Shown here: piece after piece, positions 12,001 through 18,249 of the stretch
Layout: each line of letters starts with the position of its first letter
Position numbering within the stretch: the first letter of the stretch is position 1
Source of the DNA: Collimonas arenae
Lineage (GTDB): Bacteria > Pseudomonadota > Gammaproteobacteria > Burkholderiales > Burkholderiaceae_D
Direction: 5' to 3'
NCBI RefSeq assembly: GCF_000786695.1
Contig: NZ_CP009962.1
Coordinates: 3,596,001-3,660,000 of the forward strand
Length of the DNA: 64,000 nt
Notes under the pieces: model-generated
The model's database searches: none
Told to the model about the DNA's origin: nothing
The model's input: the letters and a program-made list of their open reading frames with translations, nothing else
Position numbers and translations under genes: made by a program

Positions 12001-13993
12001 CCGCTTTGACATCAAATGCGTCGCAGTGCCAGTGCACCAGATTGACCAGGTTGCGATGCTCGACCATCACGCCTTTCGGCAAGCCGGTCGAACCGGAGGT
12101 ATAGATCACGTAAGCCAGGTCTGACGGCGCCATATGGCTGCTATCCGGATTGTGCTGCGGATAGCCGGTCCAGCTTGGCGCTCGCAGATCGAGAACCGGC
12201 AAGTCTGCAGCAATCGTCGCTCTCACCTGCTGCCACGCGCCGCTTATCCCGCCTTGCGTCAGCACCACGCGCGGCGCACTGTCACTCAGCATATGCGTCA
12301 GGCGGTCAGCCGGATAGGCCGGATCCAACGGTACATAGGCAGCACCGGCCTTCAGTACCGCCAGCATTCCCACCACCATTGCCACACTACGTTCGACGCA
12401 GATCGCGACTCGATCCTCCGGCTGTACACCCAGTTCGCGCAGATAATGCGCCAGCTGGTTGGCCTGGCGATTCAGTTCGGCATAGCTTAGTTGCTGCAGG
12501 CCCTGCTCCACCGCCAAGGCCTGCGGGGTCTGCTCCGCTTGCGTCTCAAACAACTGCGGCAACAAGGTTGTGGCATACTCGGCCCGGGTCGCATTCCAGC
12601 CGTCTACGATCTGCTCGCGTTCCACTGCGGTAAGTAGCGGTAACTGCTCGATCGCGCTATCAGCGCCAGCAAGAATGGCGTCCATCAGCAATGCCATGCG
12701 ACTTTGTATCGCCACGACTTCATCGCGCGTGAAATGCCGCGTGTTGTAATCGAAGACAATCAGCACATCCTGGCCTGCGTGAAAATCCCGCACCGACATG
12801 GCCAGTGGCGTCTGTTCGTAGCCGTGATCCAGCTTGACGCCGCTGGCCATTCCGCCGGCCATGGGGAAATCGGTATTGAAGACTTCGAAGGAGAGCGATA
12901 CGTCGAACAGCTGGCGATAGCCGTTTTGCACCACGTTCAGAGCGCGGTTGATTTCGGCAATCGGGAAGCGCTGATGACGGTAGCAGCGGCGCATTTCCTT
13001 GGCCACGGCCGCCATTGCCTGGGCAAACGGCTGCTGCCGGTCCAGCGCGATCCAGACCGGAATAATCGAGGAAAACATGCCGAATGTGGCTTTTTCTCGG
13101 GCGCTGCCGCGGTTATGCACGGGTACGCCGATGATCACTTCATCCAGATCCTGGATGCGCGCAAAGTACACGCTGATCAGGGCCAGCACGAAATCCGAGG
13201 CGGAAAAACCGTGCTCCGTTGCATACCCAGTCAGCTGATCGAACTGCGCGCGCGAGAGCGACCAGTACACCTGCTCGCTGGGCGCCAGATCTTTGGCTGC
13301 GAGCGCGCTGTCGCCGTTGACCAGCCGCGCCGGCAGCTGTGCAAAACGGCTGCGCCAAAATTCCTTGTCGAGCGCGAAGCGCGACGAAGTCGCATAGTCA
13401 CGGTCTTTAGCGATGAAATCGAGATAGGAAGGCGCCGCTTCGGCGACTGTCGTATCTAGTCCTAGCAACCGGTTGTAGCCACTTGCGATACTGGCGAAAC
13501 TCTGCGAGGTACTGATGCCGTCGGCGACCAGGTGGTGATAGCACAACAACCAGAGATAACGGCTGGGGCTGATGCAAACCAGTTCCGTTTTCCAGAGCAG
13601 GCCGCCATACAAATCGAAGGGTTGCTTGAATACCTGCTCCACGTAGTCGCGTGCGCGTTGCTCTGCATCGGCTTCACCGGAAAAGTCAGATATCTTCAGA
13701 ACAATATCCACCGAGGGTAGAATCCGCTGCCGGGCGACGCCTGGCGCTTTTACCAGCACCAGCCGCGACGCATCGTTATGCATGGCGAACTCATGGATAG
13801 CTTGCTGCAAAATGCTAGGGTCGACCGGGACATCGATAACTGCCGACAAGCCGATATTGTAGTAAGGGATGGCTGGATTGAGCATCTGGTCCAGCCAGAC
13901 CACTTGCTGCACCGATGAAAGTTCATGGGTAGACATGTGTATGTCGTTGGACAGCGCGATTGGTGCAGCAGTTGTTTCGACCGGATTCGACAT
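1..13993 (-). CDS. Nonribosomal peptide synthetase, lipopeptide type (3' end beyond window)
   Basis: One reading frame of 4664 visible codons runs from the ATG at 13993 to the left edge; I checked the frame at T-site, A-domain and C-domain motifs along its length. Approximate domain order by residue: starter-type C1 20-450 (HHLVADG near 154), A1 480-960, T1 (GGHS Ser1013), C2 1060-1480, A2 1560-2060, T2 (Ser2112), C3 2160-2590, A3 2690-3150, T3 (Ser3208), C4 3250-3680, A4 3740-4220, T4 (Ser4272), C5 from 4310 to the edge. C2 and C3 carry the extra HHLMAKEGD motif and HHLxxDHTT of dual condensation/epimerisation domains; C4 and C5 have HHIVSDG as in LCL domains. Binding-pocket codes aligned by eye to GrsA: DAWFLGNVV (Leu), DFWNIGMVH (Thr), DAMFLGCTY (unassigned, perhaps aliphatic), DVWHMSLVD (Ser). 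Inferred start of product: acyl-D-Leu-D-alloThr-X-Ser. Termination domains and total length are not visible. The final product is unknown. Confidence 0.96.
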   Translation of the reverse strand, partial: MSNPVETTAAPIALSNDIHMSTHELSSVQQVVWLDQMLNPAIPYYNIGLSAVIDVPVDPSILQQAIHEFAMHNDASRLVLVKAPGVARQRILPSVDIVLKISDFSGEADAEQRARDYVEQVFKQPFDLYGGLLWKTELVCISPSRYLWLLCYHHLVADGISTSQSFASIASGYNRLLGLDTTVAEAAPSYLDFIAKDRDYATSSRFALDKEFWRSRFAQLPARLVNGDSALAAKDLAPSEQVYWSLSRAQFDQLTGYATEHGFSASDFVLALISVYFARIQDLDEVIIGVPVHNRGSAREKATFGMFSSIIPVWIALDRQQPFAQAMAAVAKEMRRCYRHQRFPIAEINRALNVVQNGYRQLFDVSLSFEVFNTDFPMAGGMASGVKLDHGYEQTPLAMSVRDFHAGQDVLIVFDYNTRHFTRDEVVAIQSRMALLMDAILAGADSAIEQLPLLTAVEREQIVDGWNATRAEYATTLLPQLFETQAEQTPQALAVEQGLQQLSYAELNRQANQLAHYLRELGVQPEDRVAICVERSVAMVVGMLAVLKAGAAYVPLDPAYPADRLTHMLSDSAPRVVLTQGGISGAWQQVRATIAADLPVLDLRAPSWTGYPQHNPDSSHMAPSDLAYVIYTSGSTGLPKGVMVEHRNLVNLVHWHCDAFDVKAGQRTSCVARLGFDAAVWEIWPALSAGASLLLPERDDDAATVLAWWRQQSLDVGFLPTPMAEYALRNGIVNPQLRHLLTGGDRLRYAPQNGLPFSLINNYGPTEATVVATSGRLTSDDGILHIGRPIANTQVYLLDAQGEPVPVGVTGELYIGGAGVARGYLNQSELTEQRFVPDRFSSVSGARLYKSGDLARWQADGTLVYLGRNDFQVKLRGFRIELGEIEAQLAAHPAISETVVIVREDTPGDQRLVAYIVVNQEAETETLRTHLSNNLPDYMVPAAYVTLASLPLTANGKLDRKNLPAPDSDAYALSGFAPPQGETEIALAAIWAELLQIERIGRHDNFFSLGGHSLLAVTLMERMRQQGLQAEVRALFAAPTLAGLASAIGVESGLVTVPANLIPPDCATITPAMLPLVNLSSEEIARVTERVPGGATNVQDIYPLAPLQEGILLHHLMAKEGDPYLLVGMTGFDTRERLQAYLAALQNVIQRHDVLRTAIVWEGVPEPLQVVWRNAPLVQEELILDPADGDVARQLRDRFDPRHIRIDLSQAPLIRTSFAYDSVQRRWVLLTLIHHLINDHTTLEVVREEIAAHLQGQEALLPAPLQFRNYVAQARLGRSIAQHEDFFREMLNGVDETTAPFGLLEVHGDGDGLEEDRVHIGVALSQRLRRQARQLGVSAASLCHLAWAQVLARVASRSDVVFGTVLFGRMQGGEGADRMMGLLINTLPLRINIDQQSVADSVRRTHALLVELMEHEHASLALAQRASAIVAPQPLFSALLNYRHSVRDDASPAEQAAWQGITQISGEERSNYPLGMSIDDLGSDFALTAQVTPEIGARRVCSFMETALEGLVNALETTPQRAINSIDVLPAAERHQIVSDWNVTQQAHPGELLPQLFEAQAIRTPEAVAVTHGAEQLTYAELNRQANQLAHYLRELGVQPDDRVAICVERGVAMVVGLLAVLKAGAAYVPLDPAYPADRLTHMLNDSAPRVVLTQGGIGGSWQQVRATVAADLPVLELQAPGWSAYPEHNPDHSHLRPSNLAYIIYTSGSTGTPKGVMVEHRNVTRLFAATDDWFHFDAEDVWSLFHSFAFDFSVWEIWGALLHGGRLLVVPLDIARSAEDFYRLLCQEKVTILNQTPSAFRQLIAAQGASAESHRLRHVIFGGEALEPSTLAPWYAQSRNSNTKLINMYGITETTVHVTYQPITAADSERGGVSPIGVRIPDLSLYLLDAQGEPVPVGVAGEMHVGGAGVARGYMNRPDLTEQRFIADRFSSVAGARLYKSGDLARWQADGTLVYLGRNDFQVKIRGFRIELGEIETQLESHPAIREAVVIAREDTPGDKRLVAYIVVNPHAATQDAKEASAETLRAHLSNNLPDYMVPAAYVTLASLPLTANGKLDRKGLPAPAGDAYAASGYVAPQGETEIALAAIWTELLQIGRIGRHDNFFSLGGHSLLAVTLMERMRQQGLQAEVRALFVTPTLAGLAAAIGVESGLVTVPANLIPPDCATITPAMLPLVNLNSEEIARVIERVPGGVANVQDIYPLAPLQEGILFHHLMAKEGDPYLLVGLTSFDTRTRLDSYLSALQGVIQRHDVLRTAVVWEGVPEPLQVVWRNAPLVQEELILDPADGDVARQLRARFDPRHTRLDLSQAPLIRTSFAYDPVQQRWVMLTLMHHLISDHTTLEVVRAEIGAHLQGQETLLPVPLQFRNYVAQARLGSATALHENFFRTMLGEVDETTAPFGLLEVHGDGSGVEEGHVQLDAALSQRLRRQARQLGVSAASLCHMAWALVLARVANRRDVVFGTVLFGRMQGGEGSDRMMGLLVNTLPLRINIAQQGAADSVQHVHALLADLMEHEHASLALAQRASAIAAPQPLFSALLNYRHGAQGEASPAELATWQGISQISGEERSNYPLSLSVDDLGSGFALTAQVTPEIGARRVCSFMETALEGLVSALETTPQRAINSIDVLPAAERHQIVITWNAAHSSVPALALPQLFEVRAAETPDALAVVHGAQQLSYAELNRQANQLAHYLYESGVRPADRVALHMDRCTQLIVAELAILKCGAAYVPIDPALPDERKIFMANDSGIGLVLALNGGRWPSLAGVLRINLDDAAVVAAASAHATGNPTPNSDDESIAYIMYTSGSTGQPKGVMVPHRGIKCLVLENNYAAFNASDRLAFAANPAFDASTMEIWAALLNGARIVVIDKDVFLDPLRLAERLEQQGVTTLFLTTAVFNQCAAIVPGAFSKLRYLLTGGERCDPQAFARVMEAGKPQHLIHCYGPTEATTYATTYEVSAIDAGRETIPIGRPLANTQVYLLDAQGEPVPVGVAGEICIGGMQVACGYRNRAELTAERFVADRFSGKAGALLYRTGDLARWQADGNLVHLGRNDFQVKIRGFRIEMGEIESQLAAHPAIHEAVVIAREDTPGDKRLVAYIVAKIPANEGDASTADDVAGELDAEALRAYLSINMPDYMVPAAYVMLAALPLTVNGKLDRKHLPAPDSDAYAVSGYVAPQGETETALAAIWSELLQIGRVGRHDNFFSLGGHSLLAIQLISRLRHAFNVEVAVSTLFAHPLLFDFSTQLLASSVSVRPQLTASIGAERELLSFAQQRLWFLEQMGGISHAYHIPLALQLRGELDRVALVQALERVIFRHEALRTRFVAQEGLGAIQQVMAAETTHFQLIEHDLRHHPERDEERERLIAEDAATPFDLAQGPLIRGRLLQETRTQHTLLITTHHIVSDGWSTALLINEISALYNAYCEGRHDPLPALTIQYPDYAAWQRRWMRGAVLEQQTAYWKQSLAGAPTLLELPTDYPRPPQQDYAGASVDIVLDASLTRQLKSLSQRHGATLYMTLLGSWALLMGRLAGQDDVVIGTPAANRSQQEVEGLIGFFVNTLALRINLPRQANVAMLLAHVKEQSLAAQQYQEVPFEQVVEHAHPVRSMAHSPLFQVMFAWQNAPQGDLQLAGLELAPLAIRHATAKFDLTLSLGEAGEHIAGSLEYATALFERGTVERYLGYWRRLLQAMVSDDMQQIARLPLLDQDERQRVLTEWNATQVSYPDRERLLHQLCEAQAERTPQAVAVQQGEQQLSYVELNRQANQLAHYLRELGVQPDDRVAICVERSLAMVVGLLAVLKAGAAYVPLDPAYPADRLAHMLADSAPRVVLTQDGISGAWQQVRATIAADLPLLDLQAPGWSSYPDHNPDSRHLQSSDLAYVIYTSGSTGKPKGVMNEHSGVVNRMLWMQQAYGLAPHDVVLQKTPFSFDVSVWEFFWPLMVGAKLVMAKPDGHKDPAYLSEIIRSAGVTTLHFVPSMLQVFAAHEEARNCSSIVRVMCSGEALPASLANSFQQLLPQAGLHNLYGPTEAAVDVTAWTCVAGDTRSLVPIGKPIANTSIYILDNEGEPVPVGVAGELHIGGVQVARGYLNQPGLTEQRFVPDRFSSLSGARLYKSGDLARWQPDGTLAYLGRNDFQVKIRGFRIELGEIETQLAAHPAIREVVVLAREDVAGDKRLVAYLVVNMPVEIETLRAHLSINLPDYMVPAAYVMLAELPLTANGKLDRKSMPAPAGDAYAASGYVAPQGETEIALAAIWSELLQTDRISRHDNFFSLGGHSLLAVQMISRLRKAFGVEVALNTVFMHPFLADFAARLSGSDTRIRPVMTAISGAEREVLSFAQQRLWFLEQMGEVRQAYHVPLGLQLRGELDRVALIQALERLVYRHEALRTRFVVKEGAGAIQQITAADLSHFHLVEHDLRHHPERDAERERLIAEEAALPFDLAQGPLIRGRLLQEARTQHTLLITMHHIVSDGWSLGVLLNEISALYSAYHQGEYDPLPALTVQYPDYAAWQRRWMSGAVLEQQIAYWKQSLEGAPGLLELPTDYSRPLQQDYAGAWVETVLDEDLTKKLKSLSQRHGNTLHMTLMSSWALLLGRLAGQDDVVIGTPTANRNQQEVEGLIGFFVNTLALRIRLPEQATVAMLLTQVRQQSLAAQQHQEIPFEQVVEHTHP

Positions 13994-14416
13994 GGAAACC
14001 CTCTTGGCAGTGGTGTGACAGCAATGGAAAATAGTGAAGAGCGATGGTCCCGCGACAGCCAGTAGGGCCGCAGGTGCCGGACTTTATTCAGGCATTGTCT
14101 TGCGGGCAGATGTCGACAACGACGACTAGGATGGGCAAAGCTGCGGATGGATGAGCGCGCGCATGGGGTTCTCGTGACAGATGAAACAAGATTGTGGTGG
14201 ACCCCGGCTGAGATTTGATGCGGCCACCGGGAAGCCGGCCAATCGCCGCATTCCTGATCGCCAGACAAAAAAAATGACAGCATTGCAAATCGGAGACGAG
14301 GCAACATTGTTACTGTACAGAAAGTAAAAAACTCCGAAACTGTCACTTTTAACAGGGTGTTGCGACGCACAAAATCCAAGTAGACTATTCTGTCTTGTTT
14401 TCGGTCAAGCCAGCCG
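13994..14416. promoter_or_regulatory. Divergent promoter region between the peptide synthetase and the MFS exporter
   Basis: These 423 bases separate two divergent genes and contain no supported coding sequence. An imperfect dyad with TTACT and AGTAA arms, centred on GTACAG, lies at 14310-14327 and is a possible operator. The A/T content rises between 14270 and 14400, as expected for promoters. I see no adjacent LuxR-type regulator on this side of the cluster and cannot assign a regulator to the dyad. Confidence 0.4.
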
Positions 14417-15766
14417 ATGGCTGACACGCTGAGTAAAGATTGCCGCGGCCCGCACGCACCAGATTGTTGGAAAACACAGCTTCCCGCCATGACCGAAATG
14501 ACGAATGAACTTGCAATAGACGATGCGCCCGCAACTGATCAGGCGAGGTTGCCTCCGGTATTCAGGCACGGTGGCTTCTTGCTGCTGATGACAGGCTCCC
14601 TCACCGCTTTCCTGGGAGAACAGCTGACGACCGTGGCATTGCCATGGCTGGTCCTGAAACTGAGTAGCGACAGCGCTGCGCTTGGCCTGGTGCTGGCGGC
14701 CATGGCCTTGCCGAAAATCCTGTTTCTGGTGATCGCCGGCGTGTTGGTAGACCGTCATTCGCCGCGTATGGTGCTGATCTGCGCTTCTGCTGTCGGCGTC
14801 ATCTTGCTGACAGGCATAGGCGTGATGGCCCTATACGATTTTCTGACGTTGTGGATGATGTATCTGTTTGCCTGCGGCTTGGGGCTGGTCGGCGCATTTG
14901 CGATTCCAGCCCGGGTCGCCATCTTGTCGCGGCTGATCGACCCGCGACAGCTGCAATCGGCCAACGCGATACTCATGGGTGCAACCCAGATTTCGCTACT
15001 GGGCGGACCGCTTCTGGCCGGACTGCTGGCAACCCTGACGGATGGCCTGGGCCTGGTTTTCTTGCTCAATGCCTGTTGCTTCCTGGTCGCGGCGCTCACC
15101 GTGCCACGCTTGCGACAGCGGCTGCAATCAGATCTTTCGCAACAACCTGGCGATATGCCGCTACTCGCCACCATCGTCCCCGCCGCGAAATGGCTATGGT
15201 CCGACAAGGTGCTGAAGGTGCTGATCAGCTATTGGGCGGTAGTCAACCTGCTGGTAGCCGGCCCGGTCCAGGTCGGCCTGCCTTTATGGGTCGATCGCCA
15301 GTTGGGCGGCGGCGCCTCGGCCTTCGGCATGTTGATCGCAGCGAACGGCCTGGGACAGCTGATCGGCATCATCTGTTCCGGACTGCGCGCCAGGAAAGTC
15401 TCCAGGCTGGGCGTCACCGTCTGCCTGATTGACGGCCTGACCGGCATGGCCGTGCTGGGCATGGGATTCATCCACCGGCTGGAATTCGGGCTGGCGCTGA
15501 TGATCATGGTCGGCATTGGCGCCGGCTATGTCCAGGTTGGTTTGTTTACATGGATACAACGCCGCATTCCGAACGCGCTCCAGGGCCGGGTTCTCAGCTT
15601 GCTGATGCTGATCCTGATCAGCAGCGCGCCGCTGTCGGCATTGATTGCCGGCTACCTGATCCGTTTCGTGACGCCGTCCCAGTTGTTCATTGCCGGCGGC
15701 GCGGCCTTGTCGCTGTTTGCCATGCTGATGCTGCTGCAACCGGCCTTGCGGCAGTTACGCGATTAG
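14417..15766 (+). CDS. MFS exporter, EntS-like (MFS_3), probably exports the peptide product
   Basis: A 449-residue integral membrane protein with about twelve hydrophobic helices. The first helix region (TAFLGEQLTTVALPWLVL) and the loop VLVDRHSPRMVL match the drug/siderophore efflux branch of the major facilitator superfamily, which uses the proton gradient. It is divergent from the peptide synthetase and is the only transporter next to it on this side, so export of the peptide or self-protection is a reasonable inference. The start is uncertain: ATG at 14417 and ATG at 14489 are both in frame and neither has a clear ribosome binding site; the hydrophobic core begins after both. A stop follows directly after LRQLRD and no terminator hairpin is obvious behind it. 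Confidence 0.85.
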   Translation: MADTLSKDCRGPHAPDCWKTQLPAMTEMTNELAIDDAPATDQARLPPVFRHGGFLLLMTGSLTAFLGEQLTTVALPWLVLKLSSDSAALGLVLAAMALPKILFLVIAGVLVDRHSPRMVLICASAVGVILLTGIGVMALYDFLTLWMMYLFACGLGLVGAFAIPARVAILSRLIDPRQLQSANAILMGATQISLLGGPLLAGLLATLTDGLGLVFLLNACCFLVAALTVPRLRQRLQSDLSQQPGDMPLLATIVPAAKWLWSDKVLKVLISYWAVVNLLVAGPVQVGLPLWVDRQLGGGASAFGMLIAANGLGQLIGIICSGLRARKVSRLGVTVCLIDGLTGMAVLGMGFIHRLEFGLALMIMVGIGAGYVQVGLFTWIQRRIPNALQGRVLSLLMLILISSAPLSALIAGYLIRFVTPSQLFIAGGAALSLFAMLMLLQPALRQLRD

Positions 15767-15832
15767 CCATATCGTTTGCCGGTCTGACGTGAGGAAATGA
15801 TCATTTAGCGCTCTCCCCGGAGGGACGGTAAA

Positions 15833-16648
15833 TTAATCCAGTGCGTCGACGTAACCCATGGCGTCCGCGGCCAGCGCTAGCTCCGACGTCATGTTCTCTG
15901 CCAGCTTGTCGAACTTGATATATTCGATATTCAAGGTGATCGCTTCGCTATAGCGCAAGACAAAATAATCGCCTTCGACCACATAGAAACGCTCCAGCTC
16001 TTCCGCAGTGGTGGCACCGTCCGGTTTGTCCGCCGACAACGGACGCCGCATCACCTGCTCCAGGATCAGACGGTCCAGGCTGCCATTGGCGTCGACAAAG
16101 AAATTATCCAGGATGCCGGTAAACAGCACTGCCTGCCCGGCCACATTGACGATTGCGGAAACCGCAATCAGGTCCGGTCGCTCATCCTCGTCGAAGTCGG
16201 CGCCGGTCAACAGGTAATACCAAGGCGCCTGGTTAAACCGCAACCACGGCACAAACCAGCCGGCGTTGGCGCGATCCAGCCGAAAACGCGTAATCATCAG
16301 CCGAAAGCCATTCGGCACGATCCACGAACCGGCATACAAACTCAGAAAATAGCCGCAGATCCAGGAAAACTGCGCTGCAATCCCTTGGATCGCCTTGGCC
16401 TGACTGGCGGAATCGGAGGATAGCAATTCAAGCAACAACAACGGCTGCAAGGTGCGCCCGAACAGCCATGCGGATGCGAGCAACCACAGCGGGTGGAATA
16501 CGCAATTCCACAGCATTGCCTCAGTGACAATTTGGCCGAACGGGGAATAATCGAGAGAAATGCGTTCGGCGCGCTTGAAGCGCGAACGGGCAATAAAACC
16601 GGGGAGTAACAGCAGGAAGACGATTAAAGCAGGTAGCGCTACATTCAT
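15833..16648 (-). CDS. Membrane protein resembling DUF6338, function unknown
   Basis: 271 residues. An N-terminal hydrophobic helix (LPALIVFLLLLPGFIARS) is followed by a second hydrophobic stretch near residues 50-75 and a third near 90-115, then a soluble C-terminal half rich in acidic residues (GADFDEDERPDLIAV, then a predicted beta-rich segment ending at VDALD). The LLPGFI start is what I remember of DUF6338 proteins, but this is recall, not a search. It lies 21 bases downstream of a 66-codon gene on the same strand, so the two are probably co-transcribed. No enzymatic motif is visible. The unit sits between the lipopeptide exporter and the methionine transporter without clear link to either. 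Confidence 0.75.
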   Translation of the reverse strand: MNVALPALIVFLLLLPGFIARSRFKRAERISLDYSPFGQIVTEAMLWNCVFHPLWLLASAWLFGRTLQPLLLLELLSSDSASQAKAIQGIAAQFSWICGYFLSLYAGSWIVPNGFRLMITRFRLDRANAGWFVPWLRFNQAPWYYLLTGADFDEDERPDLIAVSAIVNVAGQAVLFTGILDNFFVDANGSLDRLILEQVMRRPLSADKPDGATTAEELERFYVVEGDYFVLRYSEAITLNIEYIKFDKLAENMTSELALAADAMGYVDALD

Positions 16649-16669
16649 CGGCTACGTTCGTCGTACCGC

Positions 16670-16870
16670 TCAAGCGGCCTTGGGTACAACGCTAAGACGG
16701 TACAAGACTGTACCCTCTTGCGCTGAGTGCAAGCTGATCACGTCGTCGGCATCGGCAGATGCGGACACGGAGGGTTTCGAGTTCTTGCTTGCCAGATAAG
16801 CGCGCAGTTGCAGCTTCGCGCTCGGATCAGCGAGAACTCTTTTGGCCAGTGCGCTCTTGAGTGCTTTCAT
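16670..16870 (-). CDS. Small protein of unknown function upstream of the DUF6338-like gene
   Basis: 66 residues, beginning MKALKSALAKRVLADPSAKL. The N-terminal half is basic and predicted helical; the C-terminal half has a Ser/Ala/Asp stretch and ends in hydrophobic VLYRLSVVPKAA. There is no signal peptide or membrane span. The ATG at 16870 lacks a Shine-Dalgarno sequence but lies inside a perfect dyad (16868-16885), which suggests autoregulation. The arrangement, a small basic protein followed at 21 bases by a larger membrane protein, resembles regulator-effector pairs, but I cannot name the family. Coding status rests on position and length only. Confidence 0.5.
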   Translation of the reverse strand: MKALKSALAKRVLADPSAKLQLRAYLASKNSKPSVSASADADDVISLHSAQEGTVLYRLSVVPKAA

Positions 16871-16885
16871 AGTGTGTTCACTATG
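16868..16885. promoter_or_regulatory. Perfect dyad over the start of the small gene
   Basis: CATAGTG and CACTATG arms are separated by TGTT, and the left arm contains the start codon of the 66-codon gene on the minus strand. A second small hairpin, ATGCC and GGCAT around ATAAAAA followed by T residues on the plus strand, overlaps it at 16883-16906 and could act as a weak terminator toward metN. Operator function is inferred. Confidence 0.4.
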
Positions 16886-17060
16886 CCATAAAAAGGCATT
16901 TTTTGCATGTTGTCGCCGAGCTACATTTATGCGGTAACGTTAGGTGATGCAGCATTTCCTAACAACAGGATTGTTATATGCACATAACGATATATAACTT
17001 TGGCGTATATAGCGACGCTGATAAAATTGCACGCCTGACTGACACACCTGAAGCAAATCC

Positions 17061-18122
17061 GTGATTCGTATTGAGCAACTGCATAAAACCTATCCTCCGC
17101 ACAATGCAAAAAGCCAGGCACCCGCCATCGCCGCATTGTCCGACATCAATCTGCATATCCAAAAAGGTGAAATTTTCGGCATTATCGGCCGCTCCGGCGC
17201 CGGCAAAAGCACGCTGATCCGCACCCTCAACATGCTGGAGCGTCCTTCCGGCGGCAAAATATTCGTCGAGGATGAAGATATCACCGCGCTCGACAACAAT
17301 GGCCTGCATCGCCTGCGCCAGCGCATCGGCATGATCTTCCAGCATTTCAACCTGCTCAACGCCAAGACCGTCGCCGCCAATATCGACTGGCCGCTGAAAA
17401 TTACCGGCAAGTACACGCAGCAAGAACGCGCCGCCCGAGTTGCCGAGCTGCTGGCGCTGGTCGGCCTCAGCGAGCATCGCGACAAATATCCGGCGCAACT
17501 GTCGGGTGGCCAGAAACAGCGCGTCGGCATCGCGCGCGCCCTGGCCAACACGCCGCACTTGCTGCTGTGCGACGAAGCCACCTCGGCCCTGGATCCAGAA
17601 ACCACGCAAGCCATCCTGCGCCTGCTGCTCGACATCAATCGCAAGCTGGGCCTGACCATCGTCCTGATTACGCATGAGATGCAGGTGATCCGTACTATTT
17701 GCGACCGCGTGGCCGTGATCGAAGGCGGTCATATCGTAGAAAGCGGCGATGTGGCGGAAGTGTTCCTCCATCCACAGCACGCGGTGACGCAAAGCATGGT
17801 GGCGGAAAGTACGCCATTTTCCGCCGAGACCGCGTTGCTGCCGCCGACAACCGAAAGCCATGCGCATTTGCGCGGCCTGCTTGTGCGTCTGACTTACGTT
17901 GGCGATATCACTTACCAACCGATCCTGAGCAGTATCGCAGCAGCGACGCCGGCGTTGATCACCATCCTGCAGGGCACCATCGCCCACATCAAGGACACGC
18001 CTTACGGCCAGCTGCTGGTGGAATTGCGCGGCGAACCGGCTGATGTGGCGCAAGTGTTCACCACACTCGATCAACATAATATTCGGCATGAGGTTTTGAC
18101 TAATTCTGGATTCCTCGGTTGA
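17061..18122 (+). CDS. metN: Methionine ABC importer, ATP-binding subunit
   Basis: 353 residues. This cytoplasmic ATPase powers uptake of methionine through MetI. Walker A GRSGAGKST is at residues 43-51, the ABC signature is LSGGQKQR, Walker B is LLLCDEATSALD and the H-loop is LITHE. The C-terminal part, about residues 275-350, is the NIL (ACT-like) domain that binds methionine and gives feedback inhibition in the E. coli homologue. The start is a GTG at 17061 with only a weak upstream purine stretch. metI follows after 127 bases and metQ after that in the same direction, the usual metNIQ order. The upstream 190 bases show no S-box that I can recognise. Confidence 0.95.
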   Translation: MIRIEQLHKTYPPHNAKSQAPAIAALSDINLHIQKGEIFGIIGRSGAGKSTLIRTLNMLERPSGGKIFVEDEDITALDNNGLHRLRQRIGMIFQHFNLLNAKTVAANIDWPLKITGKYTQQERAARVAELLALVGLSEHRDKYPAQLSGGQKQRVGIARALANTPHLLLCDEATSALDPETTQAILRLLLDINRKLGLTIVLITHEMQVIRTICDRVAVIEGGHIVESGDVAEVFLHPQHAVTQSMVAESTPFSAETALLPPTTESHAHLRGLLVRLTYVGDITYQPILSSIAAATPALITILQGTIAHIKDTPYGQLLVELRGEPADVAQVFTTLDQHNIRHEVLTNSGFLG

Positions 18123-18249
18123 TCGCTTACTTATTTCTGAAAAAGCAGATGAATACACACATATTTCAATTCGATGAAAGTCGTCGGACAGTTGACGAAC
18201 GCTACAGGCAAGATTGCGCACTCGCGCCTGTTCAACCAAGGAATCCAGG

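Noticed and set aside
16883..16906. ATGCC/GGCAT hairpin with T run as a terminator before metN
   Set aside because: The stem is only five base pairs and no upstream plus-strand transcript is evident.
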